Positions 12,701-24,520 of a stretch of 64,000 nt of DNA are shown here, one piece after another. The stretch is taken from the NCBI RefSeq assembly GCF_037975245.1, contig NC_092580.1, positions 5,244,501 to 5,308,500 of the forward strand, read 5' to 3'. Position numbers and translations under genes: made by a program. Each line of letters begins with the position of its first letter. Position 1 is the stretch's first letter. This stretch comes from Apostichopus japonicus (Eukaryota > Echinodermata > Holothuroidea > Aspidochirotida > Stichopodidae). A model generated the notes under the pieces. The model made no database searches and had not been told where the DNA came from. It was given only the letters and a program-made list of their open reading frames with translations.

Positions 12701-15700
12701 AGGAAACCTCCAATGGGGCAAGTGGCGATCCTTAGGAGGTAGCGCGCTGAGCACTAGTAGTACTATAGTAATAGCGTTACTACACTGAAGTCGCAATAGA
12801 CGAAGAGATTTTACTGTATCATCTAAATTAACACCCCCTTCATTGCTCTATTGTATACTAATAAGCTATGAGGTTAGCTTCAGAAGCGATGGGTTACATC
12901 TTCTTGTGAACAAATCTCAGTGCCCCAATTTATTTCTGGAATATGCTGGATCAGTTAGTTATAGCAATAATTTCTTATTCCTATTCCAGGAAAACCATTT
13001 TTTATGTTGTGGAGGGAGTGGGGGTAATGGGGATGGGTCAAAATACTAGGTAGGTAAAAAGATTTTATTCCAAAGGGTGTTTAATTAAATCTCAAAGCGA
13101 TTTATTTTAAAGTCACAGAGCCAAACATTCACACAACATAGTTCAAGTGTTAAATCATTGAACAAAATTTATTCAATATCAGTTCTAGACAGTCATTCTG
13201 GACAATCTGAACTAACATTAACAACAATCATTGTATTATATGACATAAAAGTAAAACTGTACTTTCCATAAACATTATCATTCTTAAATTACACTAATGT
13301 AATTTGTGACATCAAAGGAGGTTAAAAGAAAACAACTTACATGAATTTTTTGGCTTTAAGCCTACAAAGCAGTTGCATGTCCATCGCTATCAATCGTTGT
13401 TGTGACAAATTAATTAGAATAATCCAGAAGCAAATACAATAAAGGGTTATTTAAACCAAGAAACACTGCACGAAGTAACTCACATGCAAAAATATTACAC
13501 AAGCACGACGACACGTACAACACTGATGGGCAATGTGAAACACAGCATCACACGCATTAAAACAATCGAAGACCATTAACAGGGTGTACTGCTGAGTTTT
13601 TGAAGAAAGACTACAAAACAAACCAACTGCTGCTGAAGAAACAAAGTCTAAACATTCAAGAGTTCTGCTGCCTCCATTGGTCTTTATTATGACTTTTCTG
13701 TCAAATATCATTGGTGATATGGATATTTTGGCTTCCAGATTAAAGGTACAAATCAAACGTCTGGGAGGTAAATGCCCCTAAAAAGGTCAATGTCCGTTCC
13801 CTTATGCACATATTATATGACATCACGGTCACGCCAATGCTTGTGTCCAAATGCTTCAAAACATGCCTTTTCTTTCATTGTTGATGTTGGGTCTGGAAAA
13901 TAACCTTTTCATCCTGAATTAAAAGTCTTGAATTTCAATATATCAACACTGAGGGAACCCTGACGGATTGATAATCCAACACAATCGTAGTTTAGAAAAG
14001 GTGTTTCTGGAGGAATTTCTCAACCAAGGCTTCCTATACAATGAGTTTTCTCCTGGCAACTTGAATCCAGTGTAATGACCATTGGCTGGAAAATCACTTC
14101 TGATCCTTTGGACTGCACATGATGGTAGCACAACCCTGACGTGTCTTGCTAGGAACCCCAAGTATCATTGAACCTGTTGACCGTAGGCTATGTATCTGTA
14201 CTGCCTGGGAAAAAATTTATGAAAGTTTAAAATGTATTAATGTTGGCCATGATGTCCACAATAACAAGCAGGCATACAATGTACAGTTATGATTACATTT
14301 GTTGTGATTTTACACCTTCTGTGTATCATGAAACATTCTTTTGTTTCAGAAAATTGATTTGCAAAACTCCAGGCCAAAGTACTAGCCAAGTAATAATGAG
14401 TATGAAATAACACATATGCCTACCTAGCATGGCTGCATAATGCAACTTACATCCCCGAGCCAAACTTTCAGTATGCAACCAACCCTACTAGTACTACACA
14501 CTCTACATATGGGTTGTAAGTTACCGTAACACAACGCACAATACGGTTTAGGGTGTTCCGCGAATTCCAACAACACATGCACAAAATGGACTGGATTTTG
14601 TTTTTAAATGCTTCGTTAATAAATTCTTACCACGTTGTATGTTCCTTGCAATGGTTTCGAACGGATGTCTTCTTCGATATGTTGTGGAGCTTCAATTTCG
14701 GCTCATTTAACAGGCTCGAACTGATACGGTTCTAACACCTCCGCTCCACCCTCAACGTTCGGTTCAATATTGGAATGATCATCGCCTTCACTCTCTGCTT
14801 CGAATATGAGAAAGGGCACTCTAATTATAGCCCAATTTCACTGCCTAGTGAAGAACCATTATCACTTTGAACTTCGGTTGCCGCAATTGGTTCTGAATCC
14901 GCCATTTCACAGGAAATTTTGATTTGATATCGCACTTGTGATCGGTGTTTTGTTTAGTAACTACTAGTGGTATGTGTACTTGTCTACTGTGTACGTGAAT
15001 GGTATGTTCGGAGGATCGTAAAGCAGCGACAACAAATGTGTTCAAAACGTGACGTCACATGACGTCATGCGAATCGGAAAATTTTCGAGTAAACAAAGTT
15101 TCAAACGCCGAAAAGGGTAAATTCATTCTCAATTTTCGACTTGAAAAATCAAGTTTTAAACTGGCAGATTGGTTGATACATGTTCTAGAGAACATTCTTT
15201 GATGGATCCCAAAAATATAGGACTTTGAAATTTTCGTGTCATGGCCACTTTAAGGCACTTTCGCATCCTTTTCCATCAAAATTAGTTGTTAGCACCACAC
15301 AGGGGCAACATATCAAACTATCTATTTTTTCCTCTTTTTTTTTTCTGATATTCCTCATTTCAAATTAATATTTGACTTTGATGAAATTACTTTTCTCATA
15401 CTTGAACAACATAAAATAGCAACCATTCACACAGTTGAATAATTTCCAGATGTCAATTTAAAAGGCAAACAAAGCAGCTGTAAGTAACACTGGTAAGTCC
15501 TTGCACATAAAGTTGGTTGTGTTTGTCAAAATCATCAAATCAAATCAAATCAAATCAAAATGATGTGTATGTAAATTTATCTTTGCCCTTCAGAGACCGC
15601 TGAGCATCAAGGTGGATGCACAGTCAAAGAGTTGGTCCTTACATTACCCGTGGATGAAGCAACTACAGATTATGAAACTTCTCTCAGGTTTGGCTTTAAA

Positions 15701-18700
15701 AGCTACAAGATTGTTTCATCCTGCCTCAACTCATCCCAGTACTGCAGTAGAATTGTAGAGTGGGAGGGAGGGGCATGTCACATTAGGGAGGAGTGCATGT
15801 GGAGGGCTATATAAACAGTTGGAATATGGTGACATATTTTATGCATGCGTCGTACATGCCCTATCATACCATCGAAGTTGAGATATATGGAGAGGGAAGC
15901 CTGGGATGTTACTTACCAAACCTCTTGTTTGTTCTCGATCACAAATAAATAATTGGAGTTGTAAAGAAAGAAAGAAACCTAAACGTGACTATTGTTTGAT
16001 GAGCAGTCTCAATGCATTGCTCTTCCTTCTAGAGCTTAATTCAGATGTGTCAACGGTTTGTGTAGTTTTAAAGAGCACTAAGGTGTACAGGTGTGAACAG
16101 ATAACATCTCTCCCGGGTGAATTTGGAAAGATAATATTGAACAATTGTTGAACATTGCATTGAACATAAGTATACATGACAGTATACATGAATGAATATC
16201 AAAGTTTTATTTGAGTTTCTGATCACCTATTTGCAGAGCTGCCGCACAGAAAGCTGGCTTTGATGTTCTACGTTGCATTTCCGAGCACGCTGCCGGAGCA
16301 CTGGCTTATGACCTAGGTCAAACTAGTCCTAAGCAGATCAGGTGAGAAAATCTCCTGAGGTGTAGAAATTGTGATGTATGTATGTATTTTAAATCCTCCT
16401 GCAAGCAGGAACACGCGAAGAAGCCATCATTGGCTTATCAAAGCCGCAAGCTGACCAAAGTCAGTCTCTTACATTCATATTTAACATCCATGATTATGAA
16501 TTGTCAATTGTCATCAACTCTGTAACTAGATGACATACATTAATCTTGGAGTGACTTGAACTCGGAACCTTATGATTGAAAGGCACCGGTGTTAACCACT
16601 GAGCTAACACTCCACATTGGTTGCTTCTGTCGTAACTACTCGAAAGGTAATCTGTCCAGCCTTTGGTGAATGCTAGTATTGGTAATGAAAAAAAAGAAGT
16701 TTAAAGCAGTTTGGTTGGTTTCATAGCATTGTTTCAATTTCCAATAGATTAATAACAAGTGCATAACTCTAAACAAAATTTGTGAAGTATTTCTAAATAC
16801 AGGGTATAATTTGTCCAGTATTGCATCACAAAATGCTTTACAGAATGGTCAAATTGCTGGACACAAGTCCAAAGATGTATAGCAACTGTTTGATTTTAAT
16901 CCAGAACTTCCAAATCAATCAAACTTATATCATTTTGTGAAAACTAATTGACTATGAGAAATGTTTGAGTATGGAGGTTTGATGATGTCAACATCTTAGT
17001 GGGAACAATCCCTAAGTTTGGTATTTATTGAAAAATTGTTTATTAGGTAAAGTTTGCACTAAACACCTTCAGCTAGGTTAAATTTTTCTATGGAATCAAC
17101 AAATTTTTGGAAATAATAATCTTACAAATCTATGTTTTTTTATTGTTTTTTTTGTCCTGCACAGCTTTGTGGTTATCTTCAAGTTTGGTGGTAAATCTTT
17201 ATCAATCTCGGTGCTACGTATTCAGGGTGGAATATACCAGACCGTTACCTCTCAGCTACACACAGATGTTAATGGGAACCTGTTGACCAATCAACTCGCC
17301 AAAGTTGCTGCTGAGGACTTTAAAAGGTAAAACATGGAAACTGTCATTTTCCCTCAGATGATGAATAAAACTCCAAGAAGCTGGTTAGTTACATCATCTC
17401 ATTAAAACAGTGATCTGACATTGATGATTGTATGTCACTTCGCACCCAATTCAATCAAGTTTTCAATCAAGCATTCTTCAGTATGAAGGACAGGAAGTAT
17501 GTTTGCTGTCCCGAGCCATGCAGTTAGCTTTTTGATTAGGCTTATTGCCGGTTAATTAGTAATGTCTGCCCCAGTTCTTGGCCAGGCTTTGTGAATTGCC
17601 TGTAAATGTGTCTGCTGTGCAAAAGTGATGAGCGTTGACATAAAAATCTGGCTTTCTTGAGGTTGTAAACGGTCTGCTCTGCTCACAAATATTCAAACTA
17701 AGTTTAAAAAAAAACATTATTTAATGCTTAAGTGTATTTGGCTGAAGGAGGAATGGGAGTAGGGGAAGGAGAAATAAATGCCCAAAAAATTGTTGCAAGC
17801 ACAGAAGTATCTTGAGTTAGAATACTTCATTTGAATACCCTGCCATGATCATGTTCTATAATCCACCCATGTTCATTATTCAGAATTTGGCTGAGGTTTT
17901 AAGACATTTTGAACACTTTTCATTTGCACAATCTGGATTCCTTTTGCGGTTGTTTTGAACAATAAAATTGTTTGTTAATAACAAAAGCTATGCATAATAC
18001 AAGTTTTGACGAAATGGTTTTTACTCTAAATAACCTTAGTGGTTACTGCTGGCTGTCTTACACAATCTTTGGACATTTCAAAACTATTCTTTGCATGTAT
18101 GTGTATTTTAATTTTACAACAGTTGCTGAAAGACTTGAAGGTTTCAATACAGTGTCTATGAATACCTGTTTTTCTGTTTCAAATGTGCTTTTTGTTTTTT
18201 TTTAATTTTAAGAGTTCTTCCATTCCATATTTCCACTAAAATGCAGCTTTTGAGCTGAGCTGTTTCATTTTCAAATAGTGATAAACAATTGTTTGTATTT
18301 GCATTCATTGTTGGGTTGAGCTAGCTTGTTTATATTATAATATATAACAAATTTATGCAAAACAAAATGTCTTAGCAACAGAATTACCCCAAAATACCGC
18401 AAAGAATCAGCAATCTGTGATTGAAAGTTAAAATAAATTTTAGTATTGTTTAGACTGCCAGTTCTAAGGAGAATGAAAGTTATTTTTTGTTCAAGCTCCA
18501 TATATTTTAATTGTCTTAATCAATTTTTAGTCCTTTTTGATTTCAATGTTTAGACAGTTCAAGGCGGATATATCTGACAATAAGCGAGCTGTAGCCAAAC
18601 TGAGGAATGCCTGCGAGAATTGCAAACATATTCTGTCCAGATTGAACTCTGCAAGTTTATCTGTGGATTCTCTCTATGATGGAATCGACTTCCACAACAG

Positions 18701-21700
18701 TATATCAAGGTAAGTCATGACTGAGAAAGAATTATATAATATTTTAATAAGTTATTATTTTAATTTTATTTTAATAAATTATTTAATTATTTGAATTTTA
18801 TTAATTATTTGAATTTGAATTTTTTTTTCATTATTATTTTTTATAATTATGATATTTTTAATTATTTGAATTTTAATTATTTGAATTTTAATAAATTATT
18901 TAATAAATCCATAATTTCTTCTTTCATTGCAAGGAAATGCTCAGAAGTCTCAAGGGTTAGCTCTTTAGCATGACAAAGCCTTGTGTACTTGAATGGCTTA
19001 TAAGATCCTCAGATTTGTTGCCAAATTTCTCAAAGGAACAGATGATGCAATTAACCTTTTCAATTTTGTGTAAAATGTCTTATGTTAGTATCAAAAGAAG
19101 ACCGGTGTTGAACCATTATCCTCATGACTCAAAATTTGCTAAATTGTTCTGGTTTATTTGAGGCGTTGTTTATTGTAAAATGATGATGGTGGCTTGGTGT
19201 TTCGTTGAGATATTATCGCAAAGAAGACATACAGATCTACACATCGTGGTTAAGACATCGGGACACCAATATGGTGGAAGCAGCTCATTATCTAAACATT
19301 TAACTTTGTCATTGATGATATTTAAAAAAAGATGATTTTTGGAAGAACAAAAGTCTGCACCAAACCAGACTAACTTTCTCAACCTTTTTTTCCCAACAGA
19401 GCAAAGTTTGAAGCTGTTGCTAATGGAATCCTGCAGCAGTGTGGTATGTACGCAGAGAAAGCAGTGAGAGATTGCCAACTTGATCCTAAGGATATCGACC
19501 AGGTGCGACAATTGCCTTTAATTTATTTCATTCTATCTGTGAATTGCTTACAATTAATGATGCGAACGGTATCAGGATGCTACATATCGTGCATCTTGAT
19601 TCTTCCCGTTTTAGTTTGTTTTGAAATTTTCAGAAAGGGTTAAAGAGGGCACTCTGTGGTTACCTATGCCAGACATCCTGTGCATAATCTTACCTGTTCA
19701 TTATCTAGACTTGTTGCATTCATAGCCCAATGGTTGTGAATTAATAGTTTGTATCTTCATGTATAAAGTATGGAAAACTGGCTTCACATGGCTCTATTGT
19801 TATATAGTGCAAATACCATATATGTATAAAATGGTGGGGCCAATGTCATGTTTATTCCATAAAGTAAGTGATAATCAAACAAAATATTATTGCAATGAAA
19901 ACTTTTAAAAACAGGAAAACATTCATGGGAATTTTTCTATGAAGTATTGGCACACAGCTTGAAACAACCACCAAAGATTGATCCTGCAGACCACAAACAA
20001 CTACTTAAAATTACCATAGATTCCATGCCACTATACAACTCTACTTGCAGGCTTCAAATTCTTTTCCAACAAATTGACAGAGCTATTATGATATGCTGTT
20101 GCTGTGGTTATTAATTGGTGTTGCAGTTGTTGCTTATGAATAACTGTTGAAAAAGAAAGGAAGACCCACAATAGTTCAATACCCATAAATACATGCAACA
20201 GTAGTTATTGTAATCATCTAACTGTTGTTCATAATGTAAGATGTTGAATTGGTCACTCTCTGCTTCAGCTAGAGCTATACCTCAAATCATTTACAATGTT
20301 TCCTCACCCTTTTGCATTATCAGTTCCACTCTGCTCCCTGGACTGCACATTTCAACTATTATAGAATGTTTCTCGGTGTGTGTTTCAGGTGGTTCTGATG
20401 GGAGGCTCGTCGTGTATTCCGAAGCTTCAACAGCTTCTCAAAGATCGATTCCCCACAGCTGAACTCAAGAACAGTATCTCGCCGGAGGAAGTCGCTGCTA
20501 TTGGAGCAGCCAAAGAGGTAAGCAGAAAGTTAATTATATGTTTGTCCTTTTTGTCTTGTATTTTTGTTTTGTAATTACCTTTTCATCCATTGGCAATGGT
20601 AAGTTGCTGAGATAGGAGAAGCGAAAGAGGTTAGCAGAAAGTTAATTATACGTTTGCCTCTTTTGTCTTGTATTTTTGTTCTATAATTACCTATTCATCT
20701 TTTGCAGGGGTTATTTGCTGAGGTAATATAAAAGTTGAAATAAATGTGATAAATGGACCAAGTGAGGTAGGAAGTGAAATAGACCTCAGATCTTCTGGAT
20801 TTGTCCTCCCTTTGTCAGTTGTCTTTGCAATATTTAGAAGATAGTCCAGAAAATTTGCTAGTTTGGACATTTAGAGTAATTAGATATGTACATTTTAGAG
20901 AAGAACAAAAACATAATGGACAAAAAATAATGTCCAAACTAGCAAATTTTCTGGACTATCCTTTTAATATTGCAAAGACAAGTGACAATAAACAACATTT
21001 GGAGAGAGTTTTTTGAAGTTATCTGGCAACAAAATAGTGATTACAATCATCATGGCTGTTGAGCTCTGAATATTTCTTTATTTTTCTCTCTAATGTAGAA
21101 TCACTTAACATCCAGAGAGATTATATTATTGATATATTGAATATCTATTGAGAAGTACCACACTGCAGCACAGTCTCCAATAAAGTGTATTTGTGTGGTG
21201 GCAGATGATTGCAGAGTTCAACTAGTTGTTTTACCTCTGTGTTTTGTATTAAACTTTGCAGCATTCTGATCAACCCATGTTGGTGTTGGCATCTTGTATC
21301 CATACATAATTGGTTACCTCTCAGTCTTCCTAAGGGACAATTGTGGCCAGAACCATTTGAATATTACTAGATCAGTCTGTTACCAACCTTCTTCATTATC
21401 CAAGACAATATTTTATGTCCAACAAACTGTTACAAATCAGTGAGATATTAAATCTCTCATCCAGTAAAGAAATAGTGTGTAGTAGAATTTTTACATTTCA
21501 TCGTTTTCTAAGTAACACTTGAAAAATTTAATCCGCAATTGTGTCCTTCTTAGTGCTATTTTTGTGAACTAGAGACTCAGATTACTTTTTTTCAGGTACC
21601 TGGTGTCTCTATTCATTTTTAAAGTACATTATCAAACAGGAAATTTAACAGAAATGATAGTTTATTTTCATTGGTTTGTTTCTCTTCATCTTAATTCAGG

Positions 21701-24520
21701 CCTCCATCATCCTGTCTTGTCACGATGAGGGTATCTCTCTTCAAGACGAAGACCTCAGCATTCCTGCCTTGTCTCAAGATGTTATGGTCAAGGTAAAGAA
21801 AACTTTGACCTTTCTGGGTTTATATTATGTTCTTGCCAATGGATCGGTGAGTGGGCTCAGATGTAAAATAGCTCCTTCATTTTCAACTACATTGGTGTAG
21901 TACAACATTAAATGTTGCAAGTGAAGACAACTTTCTCATGTTTATTATAAAATGTTTGAAAAGTGGAGGAAGGGTCGACCCCAGTGTTCCCAGTGGCTGC
22001 AGCCATTAGATATTAAGTGGCATTTAGGAAAAGGTTTTTAGGCTCTCTCTGAAATAATGATTTTTTTTTTTCATACCGTGTCTAATCTTAAGATCATCAT
22101 AAGCTGTTTCTGATATCAAGATAATAATCCCAATCATCACTTCAGTATTATTATTGTAGGTAACCATAGTAACCAATATTTAGGTTAATGTCGTGGAGTG
22201 GGGTTAATACAGTCTGTAATACTTCTGGTGTTTGCGTACAGCATAGGAGATTGTTGTAACTTTGATACTCTGCGATGAATAACTCTTCAGTTGTTCATGT
22301 AACACCTCCAGAGAATCTTTGCCTTACATTGGTCGCGACAATTTCAACACTAGCAAGTGTTACCCTATCTCTGTTGTATTGGTCGTGGAACAAAGTAAAC
22401 ACTAACAGCTGTTAAAATTATCCCTCATTGTCAGTATATAAGTGTTAAGCATGCCATGCTGTCCAAGGTTGTAGTACGGAAAATCCCACTGAATTCAAAC
22501 ATTTAATGTAGCATCCATACAGACTCATACTCTGGTTAATTTTGCTTCTATATATTTTCAAATTTTTGTGATGTAATTTACATATCTCATCTTTTAATGC
22601 ACAGAAATTTTGGATGCAGGCTTTTCTGCCTTTCTTTGATTGATGAAATAGTGGTGTTATTATATCTAAAGATAATAATCATGCAAGCTTTTCTTTGATT
22701 GATGAAATGGTTGTGTTATATCTAATGATAATAATCATACAAGCTTTTCTTTGATTGATGAAATAGTGGTGTTATTTCTAAAGATAATAATAATGCAAGT
22801 TTTTCTTTGTTTGATGAAGTGGTAAAGATAATAGTTCAGGCTTTGTCTGTAACATGATCACATTTGCTAAAAGAAAATCCTTTTTGTTCAGTAAAATATT
22901 ATGATACTTTTATCGTATTGTCTTGGTTGACAGGTTACAGATGAGTCTGGTGCAGAAGAGAGGTTTACTGTCCTTCAGAGGGGTGCATACCTTCCTGTCA
23001 GGAGACACCAAACATTCAGGATTGGACAAGGGGTGTCCTCAGTGACAGTCTTGGTATCAACACTCGCTACACCAGAGGCTGAACCACAGCCTTTAGGACA
23101 GGTGAAATACTCAGAGTAATCCCCCACCCATTCCCATACCTTAGCCATAAGAACAGGTAAGATACCCAAGGGATCCCCTTTGAATGAATGATGGTATTAA
23201 CAGTTACCATACCAGAGACAGGATTATATCATATAGAAAATGGGTGAGATACTCAGAGTAAGCCCCCCGCCCCTATCCCCTTACCTTAGCTATGAGGACA
23301 GGTCAAATGCCCAGATATGATAGAGGTAATTGTCGATAATCACTTCCTCAGACAGCTAAAGAAGAATCTCATTCCGTTCAGGAGATATCGCAGATTTAAA
23401 TGTTTCTTCACACTCAAGGCTGGAGAAGACTTGATCAAGTCTAAATATGACATCATCAAGCCACATTTGTGCTCCAAGTTTTGTTTTGTCTTTGTTCGTT
23501 ACAATGTTTATTTGTGTAGTGGAGATGGGTTTTGCAAATGATGGATCTGAAATATTTCAACACCGATCCAGCCAGTCGTTACATGTTGTTTGGTGAAAGT
23601 CAAGGTAGGTTGTAACTTTCATTGGGAAAACATAATAACAGACTTCCTGCGTGACTGTAAACTGTGAAGCGATAAGTTTACCTACAGAGATGTCCAATTA
23701 TGTACTTCCTGGTAGGCTGGCTTCTGTTTTTGCCATACTCTTCTTTTGTTCTTAATCCTCAATCTTTTGTTCCCAATCTCCAATTCTCCATCATTTATCC
23801 ATTAACAGGTTGTTATATCATCTCTTGATGAGGCTGACGTAGAGAATGGTCACATTTCAGCCACATTTCACTTTAAGAGGTTAGTATGCTACCAGTTACC
23901 TAAATAATAACGAGGAAGTACAATTTTTTTCTTTGTTGTTCAAAGGCTTCCTGGTAGTGTCAAAGAGTTTCTTCTGTTTGCCTCTGTGTAATTAGAATTG
24001 ATTTGTTTTTTGAACTATTTGGAAAATTTATCTTATCTATCTCTTTAAATGAGTGGAATGGTTTATGCCTCAGACAAGTTTCTTGGAGAGATAATGTTTC
24101 TTTTGTTTGAAATTCAGCATTTTCTGCCAATTCTACAAAACAATTCCAAAAACCTGTTCATTACTGGAATTTGTGGTAGAATTTTCAAGACACAGAGGAT
24201 TTAATTTTGTTCGGAACACAATTAGTTCTGTTTTCCCCCTCAGATAATAGTTTCACTCCATATACTAATGCCCCTCCCGCCACCCCTCCCCCACCCAATG
24301 TTTGCCAACTCCTCACAAAATGCATGAATCTGAAACGTGCTGTTCAACTTTAAAACACTGAATTATTCCCTGTTTACTCTGTGCAGGAACTTGGCTCTCA
24401 TGAAGGAGTAGTTCATTTGATTTTTTAATGTGTTGTTTCTTCAGGGATGGAAGCCTTGATGTGACTTGCACAGCAGATGGTTCTGGTAAGCAGGAAACAC
24501 TCACCATAAACGGTGCCTGA
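9775..24520 (+). CDS. HSPA14: HSPA14 (Hsp70L1), atypical Hsp70 of the ribosome-associated complex, complete, 14 coding exons
   Basis: Coding exons: 9775-9834, 10506-10586, 11054-11136, 11699-11853, 15594-15687, 16237-16341, 17165-17326, 18554-18709, 19400-19502, 20389-20517, 21700-21792, 22934-23101, 23809-23879, 24445-24520. They total 1536 bp, or 511 aa plus stop (human 509 as I recall), with all joins GT-AG and in phase. The nucleotide-binding domain spans about 1-380: phosphate loop GIHVGGTSS near 6-14, FKFGGKS at 198-204 in place of the usual DLGGGTFD, and the adenosine motif [11 protein letters not shown] at 334-344. A short beta substrate-binding domain follows and ends [12 protein letters not shown], as in vertebrate HSPA14. 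There is no helical lid and no EEVD. In mammals the protein pairs with DNAJC2 in the ribosome-associated complex that assists nascent chains in the cytosol. The start is the only ATG giving the MAASIGIH amino end, in a good context (AAAATGG). Confidence 0.96.
12394..12639 (+). pseudogene. Broken THAP-domain (C2CH zinc finger) gene of the TTAA element
   Basis: The frame opens [10 protein letters not shown] and continues with [11 protein letters not shown] and DFTGPSQYA, which matches the THAP layout: MP-x-x-C, CxxxxC, a basic/aromatic stretch and the FTGPSQY segment. The third zinc ligand region (a CSEHF-type motif) is present only in another reading frame just downstream, near 12545-12595, where S-E-H-F-T and then F-L-L can be read. 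The domain is therefore frameshifted and that frame also has stops. THAP domains bind DNA and are found in P-element and Kolobok transposases. It sits 350 bp inside the left end of the element. Confidence 0.7.
13943..14905 (-). pseudogene. Broken gene with a P2X7 C-terminal-like domain, carried by the TTAA element
   Basis: On the minus strand a first exon runs 14905-14631 (start [10 protein letters not shown], acidic, later EPYQFEPV, ending at a GTAAG donor). A second starts near 14200 after a CAG acceptor. The second reads [11 protein letters not shown], a stop (TGA), then [19 protein letters not shown] and [15 protein letters not shown]. The block AYR...VLPSC..RIR..FP...YTGFK is the conserved end of the P2X7 intracellular (zinc-binding) domain, PF20478 as I remember it. 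Exon 1 has a stop and an apparent frameshift, and the cysteine-rich part expected between the exons was not found. Many predicted 'P2X7-like' proteins of marine invertebrates share this form. Assigning it to the transposon rests on its position between the inverted repeats. Confidence 0.65.
15535..15559. repeat. (AAATC)n microsatellite
   Basis: The pentanucleotide repeats about five times in HSPA14 intron 4, 35 bp before the exon 5 acceptor. Confidence 0.9.
16383..16613 (-). repeat. tRNA-derived SINE in HSPA14 intron 6
   Basis: The minus strand from 16613 to 16548 reads as a 66-nt tRNA-like head. It starts GGAGTG and ends CACTCC (acceptor stem), and it has an A-box-like TTAGCTCAGTGG and a B-box-like GAGTTCAAGTC. 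It is slightly short for a real tRNA and its anticodon arm is poor. The following ~165 bp down to about 16383 look like the SINE body, but that end is not sharply defined. It would carry an internal RNA polymerase III promoter antisense to HSPA14. Confidence 0.55.
18732..18905. repeat. AT-rich low-complexity tract
   Basis: HSPA14 intron 8 here is built from degenerate repeats of ttatttgaattttaa and related units, almost free of G and C. It looks like a slippage-prone minisatellite. Confidence 0.8.
20505..20712 (+). repeat. Partial tandem duplication of the exon 10 end and its donor site
   Basis: The end of HSPA14 exon 10 and the start of intron 10 (gcagccaaagaggtaagcag and about 60 bp more) recur about 110 bp downstream as gaagcgaaagaggttagcag followed by the same intronic sequence with a few changes. 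The second copy keeps a GT after GAG, but the donor is weakened from GTAAGC to GTTAGC. Confidence 0.8.
20812..20989. repeat. Long inverted repeat (about 60-bp arms, 56-bp spacer)
   Basis: The left arm at about 20812-20872 and right arm at about 20929-20989 in HSPA14 intron 10 are inverse complements with only a few mismatches. For example, ccagaaaatttgctagttt on the left faces aaactagcaaattttctgg on the right. A transcript of this intron could fold into a long, nearly perfect hairpin. It may be a fold-back MITE, but I could not settle a target duplication. Confidence 0.85.
22631..22835. repeat. Four tandem ~56-59-bp units
   Basis: Units beginning tttctttgattgatgaaat start at 22631, 22690, 22746 and 22802, each containing a gataataat segment. 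The last copy is degenerate. The array lies in HSPA14 intron 11, about 100 bp before exon 12. Confidence 0.85.

Larger units (their letters stand above)
12037..15249. mobile_element. TTAA-flanked, Kolobok-like DNA transposon (decayed) in HSPA14 intron 4
   Basis: The ends are 19-bp inverted repeats with one mismatch: AGAGGCCATGACACGAAAA at 12037-12055 and, inverted, AGTGGCCATGACACGAAAA at 15231-15249. TTAA flanks it directly at 12033-12036 and 15250-15253. TTAA target duplication combined with a THAP-domain gene is the published signature of the Kolobok superfamily; piggyBac also uses TTAA but has no THAP domain. Subterminal TGACGTCA palindromes lie at 12219-12226, 15050-15057 and 15060-15067. 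Two broken genes face each other inside, a THAP-domain frame (plus) and a P2X7-C-like frame (minus). I did not recognise a DDE catalytic core, so this copy looks dead. Confidence 0.8.
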
